Notes under the pieces: generated by a model
What the model saw: the letters and a program-made list of their open reading frames with translations, nothing else
Database searches by the model: none
What the model was told of the DNA's origin: nothing
Position numbers and translations under genes: made by a program
Assembly (NCBI RefSeq): GCF_910591885.1
Contig: NC_063278.1
Coordinates: forward strand, 3,311,501 to 3,375,500
Direction of reading: 5' to 3'
DNA from: Bombus terrestris
Taxonomy: Eukaryota > Arthropoda > Insecta > Hymenoptera > Apidae
Length of the DNA: 64,000 bases
Shown: positions 11,401-26,400 of the stretch, piece after piece
Layout of the letters: every line of letters begins with the position of its first letter
Position numbering within the stretch: the first letter of the stretch is position 1

Positions 11401-14400
11401 GAGGGAATTAGCGGTGTTTTAAATGCAAAGCTCAGGAAACAAAATTTGCTTTTACATTTTCTTGAAAAATACGATCGTAAAAATACATTCGCGCAACGCT
11501 ACGCTTCAAATTCTAACGTTAATCGAGTTATTTCGTGTGTAAAAGGTTTCTAAACGCGTTTTCCCTCTTAACACTTTGACTGCCACGTTGGTCATCTTTG
11601 ACCGGCTACGGTTTCTCCTGTGACAGCACGGTGGTCATTGGTGACCGGAGCTCTTGAACTTCTTACAATTGTAAAAATTGAATGAAAATTGACAGTTAGG
11701 GAATTTTTAATATAACCGAACAATAGAAGATACTTTGAAATAAGAAATGCCCCATTGAACGATTAAACATTTTTATTAGAACATCGATAAAAGAAAATGA
11801 GAACGAATCTTGCATCCAACGGTGCACTGTGTTTGCGTCCATATATTTGAGGGGTAATCTACGAATATTATTATAAACACAGCTTAGAAAATAATCGTAA
11901 ATGCTGCTTTATAATCGTATAATTGAAGTTACAAGTGTGAACATACCTTACTATTGTATATAGAACGAGCAAATACCGTTTACTAATATCTTCTACACGT
12001 TTCGACAATATATTCCGCACGTTTTGCTTGCGAAGAAACAACGAACGCGAATGGTTTGTTGAAATAAACGAAGCCTCGTTACAATATGTCGCTATCAACC
12101 GTTACCAAGGCGCCACGGTGGTCGCCCGTGACCACCAATAAGATAAACGGTCCATTGAGGAAGAATGTTGTCTTACACCATCAATTTATTATTATTTCGC
12201 AATTATATGCTTTGAATAATGAAATACTCCCGTGGCGTCCTGAACGAAACGTGTGATTTCGGCGTGGCAGTCAAAGTGTTAACACTAATTTGTCCAATTT
12301 ACTTGTCCAATTGGCTTGGAATTTTGTACACCTTCGAAACTTTCGTACACCTTCGACGCACGTATCGCTGTAGTCTGCAGTGTCACGTAAAACCGACACT
12401 TGGATTGTAAGGGAAAAGAAGGCTGAGTCGTAACTCAACTTTTAATTTTCTTTCATCGAACTTTTATTATAAATTTAACACTTACAAGAATAGACTGACA
12501 CCGAACCGGAAGAAGGGGTTGTACAATAACAAGAGCTAGAACAAGAACCGCCCGAGCGGGTTGAAGTCTCGGCTTATATACTTTTTGGTTTTAGGATGTT
12601 GAGGGGGCTCGGTGTACGTTATGACGTGGAAAAGTGTCCAAAGGTCGGGGGTCGATGTCTCATCTATGATGTGGACTAAGGTGTGTCATAGCTTCTGTGT
12701 AGGCTATGATGATAAGGTGGTGATGTGTTCAAAGGAGTCCGAAGCTCTGCGATTGATATCCTATCTTTGATGAAGGTTGATATGTGATTGATGTCACAGC
12801 AGCAGCGCGAGTTCAGTACTTCTCTTCTTTTTCTTATTTTCTTCAGCCATGGAAAGTCGAAGAAGCAGAAAAAAGAAGACAAAAATTCGTAATCGAATCG
12901 CGTGGTGCCTCGTTTCTTTGTCGAACTCCATCGTTCTTTAAATCATCGACCTTTTCCTTTCGTTCTGGCACCTACTATAGTCAAGCTCATCCCAATTAAG
13001 AATCACCTTGAGTTCCTTCATTTTATATAAGTGGAATGGATAGCATCAGACGAGGCTTGTTCGCCTATCGCTTAGAAGGGTCGTGCCATCGATTTCTATT
13101 TTTCCTCGACGAATAAAAATGACAAATGTTATTAAAATACGTCGTTTCTCATCGCTCGACGTTTCAACGACGGGACAAAATACATTTTACCGTACGGTTT
13201 CGTAGACGTATATCGCCGCGTTCGATACAGTGCGCCTAACGACAATGATAGCGGTAATGGCAATAACATAGATCGATATATTTTCATATTTTGATACTTT
13301 ATCTTGCTGAATTTAAAGTACGTAATATCTTGTTGGTTCGTTTGTTACTGTATCAAAAATTACTAATAGCGTTTGCTCGTATAAGATAAATTTGATTGTT
13401 TCGTGGAAAATTCCAACATCTTTGTCTCGCAATTTATTTACCATTTTCTTTTTCCTTACTACTTTCTTACTACTAAGATTTTCTATTCGATACTTATACT
13501 ATACTTGACCTTGTCAATTACAGTTCCTGTCAGACGCAGAACTTTCCCGTATCTCGCCGTTATATTCTCCGAGAATATTAGTTTAAGATCTTTAACTTAG
13601 GAATACGTTTTTGGGTAATAACGTGGTAAAACGAACAATCAAATCGCGCGAGTATATTTAACGTTAACGATATTTTTATACCAGTTCTTTCTTTTAACTT
13701 TTCTACGTATATATTTTGACAGTCCTTTGAATATTGTAAAAGCTTTTATAAATCTTGCTAATACCTCGGCTAACTAAATCCATTTTATAACAATTTTATT
13801 GGTTAAAGATCTTTATAAATTACAAACTGCTTCTTAACATATTGGCAGCTGTCGATGTAGTTCTATATTATCCTAAAATCGATAACTGGTTACCGCTAAC
13901 GTACATTCTACGTCATTTAAAAATTCATAGCTGGTTGGATTTTATAATGGAAGTATTTTATCTATTTGATTTGTCGAGTTTGAGCTTTTGTTCGAGTCTT
14001 GAGTGGAGTTCGAGCCGAGAAAGAGAATATCAACTTAGAAAATATTAGTTTAGAAATTAATAATCGATCGTTTGTTTCTGTATCGAACACGATATACTTT
14101 CGTTACTCTTTATGATTTCACTAAAATTATTCTACAACAATTTTTCATTTCTACAATTTGCATTTTCGTAGAGATTTCTATTAACCAGTTAGCTGTTGCA
14201 GCCAGTTTGAAAACTTTGAAAATGTATGAGAAAAAGTAAGCGACGACGAGTATACTCGTCAAACGCACAGTATGCAGAATTCTTACAGCATAGAATTAAA
14301 TCGTAACGAAACGACTGTTTTATCTTTTAATTCTATTACCGACAGACCTCGTCGTAGCACAAAATATTGCCATTTCTTGGTGACGAGTATACTCGTCAAA

Positions 14401-17400
14401 CGCACAGTATGCGTAGCTCTTACGACATAGAATTAAATCGTAACGAAACGATTGTTTTATTCTTTAATTTTATTACCCACAGACCTCGTCGTAACACAAA
14501 ATATTGCCATTTCTTGGTGACGAGTATACTCGTCAAACGCACAGTATGCGTAGCTCTTACAGTATAGAACTAAATCGTAACGAAACGACTGTTTTATCTT
14601 TTAATTCTATTACCGACAGACCTCGTCGTAGCACAAAATATTGCCATTTCTTGGTGACGAGTATACTCGTCAAACGCACAGTATGCGTAGCTCTTACGAC
14701 ATAGAATTAAATCGTAACGAAACGATTGTTTTATTCTTTAATTTTATTACCCACAGACCTCGTCGTAACACAAAATATTGCCATTTCTTGGTGACGAGTA
14801 TACTCGTCAAACGCACAGTATGCGTAGCTCTTACAGTATAGAACTAAATCGTAACGAAACGACTGTCTTATTTTTTAATTCTATTACCGACAGGCTTCTT
14901 CGTAGCACAAAATATTGCCATTTCTTGGTGACGAGTATACTCGTCAAACGCACAGTATGCAAAACTATTACAGCATAGAATTAAATCGTAACGAAACGGC
15001 TGTTTTATCTTTTAATTCTATTACCGACAGACCTCGTCGTAGCACAAAATATTGCCATTTCTTGGTGACGAGTATACTCGTCAAACGCACAGTATGCGTA
15101 GCTCTTACGACATAGAATTAAATCGTAACGAAACGATTGTTTTATTCTTTAATTTTATTACCCACAAACCTCATCGTAGCACAAAATATTGCCATTTCTT
15201 GGTGACGAGTATACTCGTCAAACGCACAGTATGCGTAGCTCTTACAGTATAGAACTAAATCGTAACGAAACGACTGTTTTATTTTTTAATTCTATTACCG
15301 ACAGGCTTTTTCGTAGCACAAAATATTGTCATTTCTTAGTGACGAGTATACTCGTCAAACGCACAGTATGCAAAACTATTACAGCATAGAATTAAATCGT
15401 AACGAAACGGCTGTTTTATTTTTTAATTTTATTACCCACAGACCTGGTCGTAGCACAAAATATTGCCATTTCTTGGTGACGAGTATACTCGTCAAAAACA
15501 GCTCACTGGTTTTATATATGAAACAACGAGTGATTACGGGGATAATACGTTCATTTATTCATTTGCTACAATCCCTTATGCAAGTTTTATATTTATATTA
15601 ATAACATTTATAGAAATTTTCGAAAATTGTAATATTCCACCTAAAGTAGAATCGTAGAATTGTTCAGACTTATATTAATCGTAACTATATAAACGTTAAT
15701 CGCGTTAAAATCATCGGGCTTTTTCGTTCAGTGTATCATCCCATTTATTTATTTGCAATTTATTCGCAATAAATAGTAAGGAAAAGATTTAAGGTATGGT
15801 CGAGTGATATGTAGTCAGCGTAATTCTCGGCCTCGATTACATCAACGTTTTAAATGTCAGGTTACTGAATAACGAATAAACGATGTACCATGTGACAGAC
15901 TTAGAAGGAGAGATTAGGGTCAAAGTGAATCCTCGTACACTAACGTGCTCATTACGGGAATTAAGGTGTATTGTTGTAAACCGATGTCTCGCGTTTTAGC
16001 CTAATTTCTTGTAACGCGTAGAACTCGAATATTCCGCGTGACATTTAGTCGACATAGAGTTTCCTCCCTGATGGTTTCATTCTCTAAGCATCTTCAGTTC
16101 GAAAGGAATCTGTCTCGTCGAATAATAAAAATTGTATCAAACCTTTGCACTGCTACGTCGAGTGGGACTCGACATCAATTTTTATCTCAGAAGTTTCTTT
16201 GTCGAGTCCCACTCGACATTCTTTCATTTTCACCTGTTTTTGCGAAACGTGCGAAAGAAAAGCAGGATTGCATTCTGGAAATTGTTTCCAGATATATCGT
16301 ACACTTAAAAATTACAAAATACAACAATAGTGTGAATAAGACTGGTATTTAAGTGAATTTGTTTCTTCCTTTATTTATTTAAATTGTCTTATTTTTTGGT
16401 TAAAGTAAATTTCAAATAAAACACTTAGAAGCGTTGGGAGCTGCTGGCAACGAAAATGAAATAAAATTCAGAGTGCAAAGGGTTAATAATAAATTGTATA
16501 TTAACCAGAAACATACTTTATTTCCTTAAACGCTATCAAAATCCCAAGAATCTACGATTAGAGTCTTTCTAATAAAGAAACTGCCATTTAGAAACAGCCA
16601 TCTCTCTGACATCGCAATATACAAAATAAAAAAACAAAATGTCAAAGAAGAATTAATTGAAGAATCAATAATTAAAGAAGAATTGCCGAAATTGTCTCTC
16701 TAATACTCTTCAGCTTAACCTAGTACCACACGTTTATGCTACTCAGCTTTTCAAAAATATCCCACTACTATACATTCGATGCAATCCATCGATTGCAGAG
16801 ATCTTGAAGAGATTCGGCGGTATCAGCTCGCGCCACTGTCGAAAACAATTTGCCTAACGCGAATCTGTCGTAAGAAAGTTCACAGACTTTGCTCGCTTGT
16901 CGACGAGTTTGCTCTTTTATCGGTCGAGGCGTAGATCCTTTTAAGCCGTTGGCTCTCGAACTTTCTCGGCTAACACGCGTCAAACTCAACACGATCAACA
17001 AAGAAGGAACAAAAGTGTCAGACATTGGGACAACATCTCCAACTGGCAACCTCGGCTTTCATTTCGACAACGACCCGGCTATATCGTTCTACGCTTTCTC
17101 GTTCTAGTTTCTCGTCGGATTTACGAGATTCGCAGACGCGAAGCTTCACGCGATCTGCACGAGAAATCCATTAGACGTAGAAGGACCGAGTAATGTCGAC
17201 TCAATTCGCGGATAGACTCGCTCCTCCTCGACGTTTCGAAAAATCCTAGCTGATGGATTTTCGCGTAATCCTCCTCTCCTGACGGTTTGCCTGTCCTGCA
17301 GGACCTGGATTTCCTCCTACTCGCGCGGCTAATCGGCCAGATTGCTTACAAAGGGGAGAAACGTTGGCGAATCGGGAAGTTCCGTGTTATTGAGTTAAAC

Positions 17401-20400
17401 GGACGATCTATTGGGTTGGCAACCAAGCGATTGCGGATTTTTTCATTATCACCTAATGACAAAATCGGTAATCACTTAGTTTAGTATTAATAGTTGGTTA
17501 ATTCTGATATAAATAGCTCTGATGGCATTTTATCGCCGTTTACTGTCCCAACTCGAGCTCGCAAGATTAATAAAATTCTTAGCACTTTGAAGTGTACTTG
17601 GTCTTTCGAATTAGTCCGTTTAGTGTTATAGTTTTTAATATAGTCGGTTAGTCGAACGTAGTAAAAATTCGTCAACTTTTTCCTATCGCTGCACACAGGA
17701 CTAAGTTAGGTAACTCCAAAGTGCTAAGGATTTTGTCATTACCATCTAATGACAAAATAAATAATTCTGATCGCATTTCATCGCCGTTTATTATCGTAAT
17801 TCGAGCTCGCAAGATTAATAACAAAATTCTTAGCACTTTGAAGTGTACTTGGTCTTTCGAATTAGTCCGTTTAGTGTTATAGTTTTTAATATAGTCGGTT
17901 AGTCGAACGTAGTAAAAATTCGTCAACTTTCTCCTATCGCTGCACACAGGACTAACTTAGGTAACTCCAAAGTGCTAAGGATTTTGTCATTACCATCTAA
18001 TGACAAAATATTGTCGTAATTCGAGCTCGCAAGATTAATAACAAAATTCTTAACACTTTGAAGTGTGCTCGGTCTTTCGAATTGGGTCGTTTATTTTGTT
18101 AAAATAGACTCTGTTCGGCTGTGAGAGATCGTCGTTTTTCTTTTACGGGTCCGTAACCATCTTTCAAGTAACTATAGTATTTGTCTCGGACGAAATCGCA
18201 CGAATCGTCACTTGTATTTAGTGGCATTAAATGAATAAATATTTAATTAACATTCAAGAATGATTACGGTCTACATACAGAGAATATAATTATTCATTTT
18301 TATAAAATATGTTCTAGCAGAGACGATGAATCTTATTTCCAAGTAATGAAATTTTCCGGCGTGAAAATTTCCGTAGTTTAATCACGATGATATTCGTTTA
18401 TTAAACGCAATAAAACTCCAGTGAGCTGTTCATCAGCATAGTTTAAACATTTTATCGATAAATTTATGAAACAATTTATCGGTTTCAAGGTTTATATAAT
18501 TAATTATTATATAGTATTAAAATATAAAATTGAGGATACGATTAACGGAAGTATTACGAGGATTCGTTTAATCGATAGGAAGTTTTTTAATATATTTCCA
18601 AGATGTAATTATCAAGCTATTTAATTAGATCCAATTAAGCGCCCTCCTTTTTAGTTGGAAATTTCGAAGTAATTCCGCGTATAATTTAACGCGACTGAAT
18701 TTCATTCATTCGTTTGAATAATTCCATTCGTTTGAAATTCATTTATCGTTCACACATTTATTCTTCGTCCGTCTGTAATGTTCTACACGATCGTACTTAT
18801 AACCAATATCCTTCCAACTTTGTAAATATCGTACATTTACGAAATAAACGAATATCGATAACATCGTAGCAAACTTGTTACGTAACGTGTCTTAAATAAA
18901 CAAATTTGAATTTAATAAAATGGACGAATATCGTTGAATAAGATCTAGCTGCTACAGTAAATTTGTGAATGTATTTTAATTGCCACTGTAAGCATCGTAG
19001 GTAACTGCTGTACGGATGAATAATCCAATTTACTCAGTGAAGCTCAAAGTCTATCAAAAAAAAAGAGAAAAAAAATACTGCAAGTTGTTCGATCAAAGAA
19101 TTTGTCGCTGCGTTCTACGTGTTTAAACCAGCTATCAGGCGAGCAGCGAATTCCATCACGGAGAAATGTTGCGTCCTTAGACAAGATACGATCGTCAAAG
19201 TACCGAGACAAAGCAGAACGTTCTGCGAAATTGTCGTGTGACAACGCCAGGCCACAGACTGCTTCTACGACAAAAGACATCGTAATGAGTCTTATTTGCG
19301 ACGTCTTGCGGCAGTCAGCTTATTCATTAGACATCGCTACTTCGCATTATTATATGTTTCGATCTGCAAACGCAACACATCTTATCCCATACACTCGCTT
19401 CCAATTAGTAGACCAGATACAAGGATGTGTCGCTTAATCCTTTCGCTTTGGCAGTCCAATCCGCCGAAGTACTGTCACTGAATGGAAACGCGCGCCAGAA
19501 ATACGCACAGTGTGCGTGGTTGCTGTATATACGTTTTCCTAAGTCTTAAATAACAATAATTCTTGTAAGAACCGTATATGAAATATCGTTTCATTGTCAA
19601 TGGATTTAATCGATTTTTTAGCATGAAACGGTATACGATCGTTTGAATGTTTGAAATATATCGCGTGAGACGGTTTGATGTTGTTTCAACAATGAGTAAC
19701 TTTAAGAAGTGATTAATCCAATATGTCAATAAAATCAACAGAAAATGTTCTGCTGATAACGAAAGAATATATTATTGATTATATTGAGATAACGCTTGTA
19801 TTTATTATTATTGCTTAGTCCGTGCCTTTCGCTTCTTATATATCTACCTGCCCTCTTATCCACTCTATTATTTTGCACCGCCTTAATTATTCTATCTGTA
19901 AAAACTAAAAACTAATAACTAAAAACTATCGCAACTTTTGGGCTTTTGCCTCCTTGCAGTGCTTCCGTCTTGTCGTTCCTCCGTGTCTTGTATTGCCCTT
20001 CTCTTCTCTATTATTGCTTTTGGTTCTGTTAATCCTTCTCCAATCTCATTTAGTGTCTTTTCTATGTCTTTTGGTCCTCCCGTTATTTCACATTCTTCTA
20101 TCACACGTCTCAGGTCTTCTCCTTTCCTTTTACATAGTCTGTATCTTTCTTCTCCCTCTTCTTTCCAGCTTTCCCTTGCTTTGGTCTCGTTTTCACATCT
20201 GAATCTTGCTAATATTTTTCCGTCCTTCCACTTCATCCTCTCTTCCAAGTACTTTGGTAACTCTTCTTTGGCGATTTTTCTCTAACGTATGTTATATTTG
20301 GATTCCCTTATCCTTTCCTCCTCTCTTCTGCTTCTCTCTTTCTTCTTTCATCTATAATTTGGTCTGCGGTCATCCTTTCCTGCTCTCAGATATCACGTAT

Positions 20401-23400
20401 ATACGTAATTTGAAAATTCTATTTGCATGTGTATGGTCCTTCATCGCAGGTAAACGTAGGGAACAGTTTGAATCTAAAACTTGGAATCTCGGTAATTCCA
20501 GAGCCTCGTTCGCATTTGTCTAGCAACTTGACTTCCAGTTTGCGCGAGTTAACTGCAACTTAATTTTCAGTTTGCTCGGAACGAGTGAATATTTCATGTG
20601 GCGACGAAAGATTTGTTTGTCTTCAACAGCGACTTCAACAATGCACGTTTAGGTAAATCCATCACGAATTTCGTGTCCATATATAAACGAGTATCGATAT
20701 CGGAATAAAAATAACGTACATCCACTATTATTTATTTATTTATTTCTAAGGATTCTTGAATTTGTTCAGCCTATGAAGGAGTAAAAAACAAGGAATTTCC
20801 TTGTTTCGTCGAAGACCGAGTAATTTATCTTCTTGAAGAAACATCAGAAGAAATTGTATGTTTCATCAACAGCCAAAGAATTCTCTTACTTCTATTCGCG
20901 TGATAAAGTTTATCACGATCAACAATTTGTCACAAACGCTCGAAGCTATCCGATTTCGAGTAAAAAGTAAGTTGATGTGAAGGAAGCTTAACATCGAGGA
21001 ATCGTTGCCTTCCACGATCGTAGCTCGTAATGTTTTACCGCCGCGCACTAACCGTGAGAAACGTCAATGGCACTGTTATCGCTCAAATTCTGTCTAAACA
21101 GATAAGAGAAATCTGGTAGCTGGGACAATTTTTCGATACCTCGGCAACTGACTCATCGTTTCAACGAAGGTTAAGGACGGCGATGTTGCACACGATCGAG
21201 AGGATCGTCGCGTTCATCGTCGGGTCCAGTTACGTCGACGTCTCGGTCTGGTGAATGTCGTTTAACCTCTTAACATGCAAATCCTTCTGCCTCAAATTTT
21301 GCCAAGTCTCGTCGCAAACAAGATATCCAAGCTGTTTCGTATAGCTTTCGTGTTACTAGAAAGGGTTGGAAATATTGCTCGAGCAACATGTTGCAGCAAT
21401 TTGAAGAGATAGGAGATTTTGTACAGTGATAAACAGATTGCGGATGTTGGCGATTCGCAGATTGAAATGTTCGTGGAATTTCGTATTTTTATGAAAATAA
21501 CGCGAACCGAACAAGCCAGATTTAAATGGAATTTCTTTCAATTTCTAAATATTACAAACCTTCTGTTTTTATTTTCGATACTTTGTACGTTTTTGCGCGT
21601 CACGCGCACCCTGTACATTTTTCTACATTTCGTTTTTCCATAGGTAAGTTTACAGTGAATTTGTCGTTGTAGGGAATCTGAAATCTCTTCGAATGTGAAC
21701 GCGGTGCTTGAGGAATTTCTCTGCTTGTTCCTTAATACCCTAAACGCTTCGAATAACGCGAATGCTATTTAATCTCGAATAGCTTGGATATTTGTTTTCT
21801 AACGGAGTTGTGAACGAAAACGTGATAATAATTTCTTGAATAATCCGTTGCAACAGCTATTCCACTAGATACGTAAACGGGATAATTTGTTACGAACAAC
21901 GTTTCATTGTTATTCAGAAATATATTCGACGTAGAATTTAGTTCGTTCGAATGATTATTGTTTTTTAACTACTTTAACTTACTGTGCTTAATAATTATTG
22001 TTTAAAACGATCGAAATAAATAGTCAATTTCAATTTCTATATAATCGATTAGCATATATTCTGGCCCTAACGTTTTATTAGACGAACGTGTATTTATGAA
22101 TAAATTAATATTACACAAATATCATTGAAAGTATTAAAATAACATGAAAACGAACTTGCAGTTTATTCGCTACGAAAAAATTGTACGAATTTTCTACACC
22201 TGCAAACGAAATTTATTGGTATTTAATTTAATTTAATTGCAAATTAAAAATATTCTTGCTATACCATAATAATAAACGTTAAATCAACGTTAACACTTAA
22301 TCATCGTCTTTCTAAAAACAGCCACGTTTTACAGCTAAATCGAATACTGTTGGTGCGTTAGTCGGTGTTAACCTTCCGGAAGTAACACGACATGAGTGTG
22401 CCGAGTTTTAAGGATCTGGGTACAAACGCGAGAGATGTATTCAGAACTGGCTATCATTATGGAAAAAGTCTTATCAAATTGGGTGTTAAATCGAGGTCTA
22501 TCGAAACGCTGGAAATGGGCAGCGATTTACGCTTGGACTGCGACACATCGAAGGTAATTTTCCACCACGCGTCTGCCCTTCAAATTCTATTCCTTTCTAT
22601 GTATTTTCGATTAAATATCGAAACCGTGGGACGAGTAATCTAAATATCGAAGCATAGTAATTCGACCGAAGCAACAAAGTAAAAGTAATACCAAAATAAT
22701 TTGCAACCGAACGATCGCATTTTGAGATATTCTTCGTGATACTATTATCGCCGAGTATAATTTCTATTGTATTTAAGAAGTTGTAACCCGCTTAGAAGCG
22801 AGTGTTACGCGATTACTAACCTTCTGCGTGTACTTACTTATGCAAATTCCGGATGCAACAAGTAAGAACTAGTAAGTACATTACACTGGAGATTCTACAG
22901 ATCCCCGATCAATCGTTCGAGTAGTCTTCTATATTCATAAAAAGTCACAAACTTCCGTAGGTCTTGCAAAAACTTTTGTTACTGCGCATATGGAATATAA
23001 TAGCGTATCGAGCTTTATACATTTCTTTCTTATTTAATTTGTACTTTACAATTTGTCCAGCTGAACATTTGGTAAATTTTTCTAATTTAATTGCCAAATA
23101 ACACGTGGATGGCTACCCCCAGCTGGATACCATCTTCGAGTTTGTCTGTTTTATTTCCTTATTGAGGTCAGTGGGGTGTTTCCTTTTTAGTCTTCTTTGT
23201 AGAATTTTTGTTATTATTTAATTTGTACTTTACAATTTGTCCAGCTGGACATTTGGTAAATTTTTCTAATTTAATTGCTAAATAGCAGGTAGGTGGCTAC
23301 CCCCAGCGGGTTACCATTTTCGAATTTGTCTATTTTATTCCCTTATTGAGGTCAGTGGGGTGTTTTCTTTTTGGTCTTCTTTGTAGAATTTTTGTTATTA

Positions 23401-26400
23401 TTTAATTTGTACTTTACAATTTGCCCAGCTGAACATTTGGTAAATTTTTCTAATTTAATTGCCAAATAACACGTGGATGGCTACCCCCAGTGGGATACCA
23501 TCATCGAGTTTGACTATTTTATTTCCTTATTGAGGTCAGTGGGGTGTTTTCTTTTTAGTCTTCTTTGTAGAATTTTTTTTATTATTTAATTTGTACTTTA
23601 CAATTTGTCCAGCTGGACATTTGGTGAATTTTTCTAACTTAATTGCCAAATAACACGTGGATGGCTACCCCCAGCTGGATACCATCTTCGAGTTTGTCTG
23701 TTTTATTTCCTTATTGAGGTCAGTGGGGTGTTTTCTTTTTAGTCTTCTTTGTAGAATTTTTTTTATTATTTAATTTGTACTTTACAATTTGTCCAGCTGG
23801 ACATTTGGTGAATTTTTCTAACTTAATTGCCAAATAACACGTGGATGGCTACCCCCAGCTGGATACCATCTTCGAGTTTGTCTGTTTTATTTCCTTATTG
23901 AGGTCAGTGGGGTGTTTTCTTTTTAGTCTTCTTTGTAGAATTTTTGTTATTATTTAATTTGTACTTTACAATTTGCCCAGCTGAACATTTGGTAAATTTT
24001 TCTAATTTAATTGCCAAATAACACGTGGATGGCTACCCCCAGTGGGATACCATCATCGAGTTTGACTATTTTATTTCCTTATTGAGGTCAGTGGAGTGTT
24101 TTCTTTTTAGTCTTCTTTGTACAATTTTTTTTATTATTTAATTTGTACTTTACAATTTGTCCAGCTGGACATTTGGTGAATTTTTCTAATTTAATTGCCA
24201 AATAACACGTGGATGGCTACCCCCAGCTGGATACCATCTTCGAGTTTGTCTGTTTTATTTCCTTATTGAGGTCAGTGGGGTGTTTCCTTTTTAGTCTTCT
24301 TTGTAGAATTTTTGTTATTATTTAATTTGTACTTTACAATTTGTCCAGCTGGACATTTGGTAAATTTTTCTAATTTAATTGCCAAATAACACGTGGATGG
24401 CTACCCCCAGCTGGATACCATCTTCGAGTTTGTCTGTTTTATTCCCTTATTGAGGTCAGTGGGGTGTTTTCTTTTTGGTCTTCTTTGTAGAATTTTTTTT
24501 TATTTAATTTGTACTTTACAATTTGTACAGCTGGACATTTGGTAAATTTTTCTAATTTAATTGCCAAATAACACGTGGATGGCTACCCCCAGTGGGATAC
24601 CATCATCGAGTTTGGCTATTTTATTTCCTTATTGAGGTCAGTGGGGTGTTTTCTTCTTGGTCTTCTTTGTAGAATTTTTTTTTATTTAATTTGTACTTTA
24701 CAATTTGCCCAGCTGGACATTTGGTAAATTTTTCTAACTTAATTGCTAAATAACACGTGGATGGCTACCCCCAGCTGGATACCATCTTCGAGTTTGTCTG
24801 TTTTATTTCCTTATTGAGGTCAGTGGGTGTTTTCTTTTTAGTCTTCTTTGTAGAATTTTTGTTATTATTTAATTTGTACTTTACAATTTGTCCAGCTGGA
24901 CATTTGGTAAATTTTTCTAACTTAATTGCCAAATAACACGTGGATGGCTACCCTCAGCGGGATACCATCATCGAGTTTGACTATGCTTTATACATAAGCA
25001 TAGAATATTATCAGATATTTTGTAAAAGGAACGATAGATTTTTTGTTACCGCGATATACCTTTGTCAACGTATACTTTGGTAGCAGAGGCTACAACGGAT
25101 ATAAAAGACAAATTCACGATATATGTGGGCGATATATCTGGGCTTCTTAAGCAATAATTTTTGTCACAGATACTAATGATAATAGATACGTGTAATGCAA
25201 ATACGATGCGAGATTTATACGAGACTTTCAAAAAGATTCACCGTGTTGCAGCAAAGCGTGTATCACAGTTATCGATCGATCGTATCGTAAAAAATGCTCG
25301 GAGTGCAGAGTTAGTTTACTTTACGTTTCGTCTTCCGAACATCCTTCAGATCGTGCACGGTAAATAACTGACTATGCAAAAGATCGAAGGGAAAAGACAT
25401 TTTCCGATATGATAAACTTCTTCGCGGAAGTATCAAATGTACAAAAATGTAATCGTTTTAAACATCTTACAGTTCACATTGTGTCTTATCGCTGTTCATA
25501 ATCATTAAACGAATCGAAACTATACTTTAACTATACTAATACTATACTATACTAACTCGATATCCGTCGAAGCATTGAACAAATTCCTCGAAATAATTAT
25601 TTCTCAGTCGTAATATTATTTTTCGTAATGACATTCCGCCGCTTAACTAACGAAACGAATATCGTGTTATTGGAAAGGAGTAAGAAATACGAATAAAAGG
25701 TGCGAAGCGCGCAATTCTCATACCAGTTTTTAAAGATATAAGCGACTCGTGCTTCGAAATTACGGCTATTACGGATAATGAAATTCTTCGGATCTCTATG
25801 TACGGGAATTCTCTTATAATTTCCATCTAAAAGGAAAACAATCGACGATAAATTATTTAGCACGGTACCGGAGGATTTTTATTAAAGTCGTCCATTTCCG
25901 ATTTTCCAATTACAGCTGACCGGCGTCGCCGATGCGGAATATAAAACGCAAGACTATGGAAGCTTCCTGCAAAAATGGACAACAGATGGTACGGTTACAC
26001 TGGGCTACGCTCTTCGACAGACGATAATCCCAGATATTGGCCTGAACTCGGAGATTAGTTACAATCCGGAAACAACTGCCAGAGCGATAAAAGTCGGCGC
26101 CAAATTCACCAAGCAAGCCTTCAACGCGATGTGCTCGATCTGTTAGTTGATTTTATTGTTTGACGTTAGTCGAATTTTATAGTTGCGCGTATTACTTGTA
26201 CTTTGGTTCCAGAGACACGCGATTTTACAGGCGTCTAATTTTAACGGTAAGAATATGCACCTCACCTATAGCCAAAAACGTTAACCGCGTTTCTCCGTCG
26301 TTGCTTTGACCAGTTCTGTGCCATTCAGATTGTTCACTTCTCTATTCTATTCTTATTATTTGCTTCCAGATTTCATTATATGTATTTATATGTGTCGAGT

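Noticed and set aside
14367..15601. Series of overlapping 66-codon frames with near-identical proteins
   Set aside because: They repeat every 137 bp and restart in the next frame at each unit; they follow from the tandem array, not from a gene family.
19938..20285. Plus-strand Ser/Leu-rich 115-codon frame resembling a membrane protein
   Set aside because: Shadow of the charged C-terminal region of an R1-like reverse transcriptase on the minus strand.
23030..24985. CRISPR-like regularly spaced repeats
   Set aside because: Units are 184 bp without distinct spacers, in a eukaryotic intron; ordinary satellite structure.
26108..26146. Stop codon TAG at 26143 as the true end of a truncated porin
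   Set aside because: It lies just inside the donor GTTAGT (26142-26147). Splicing there joins in phase with exon 3 and restores the full porin alignment.
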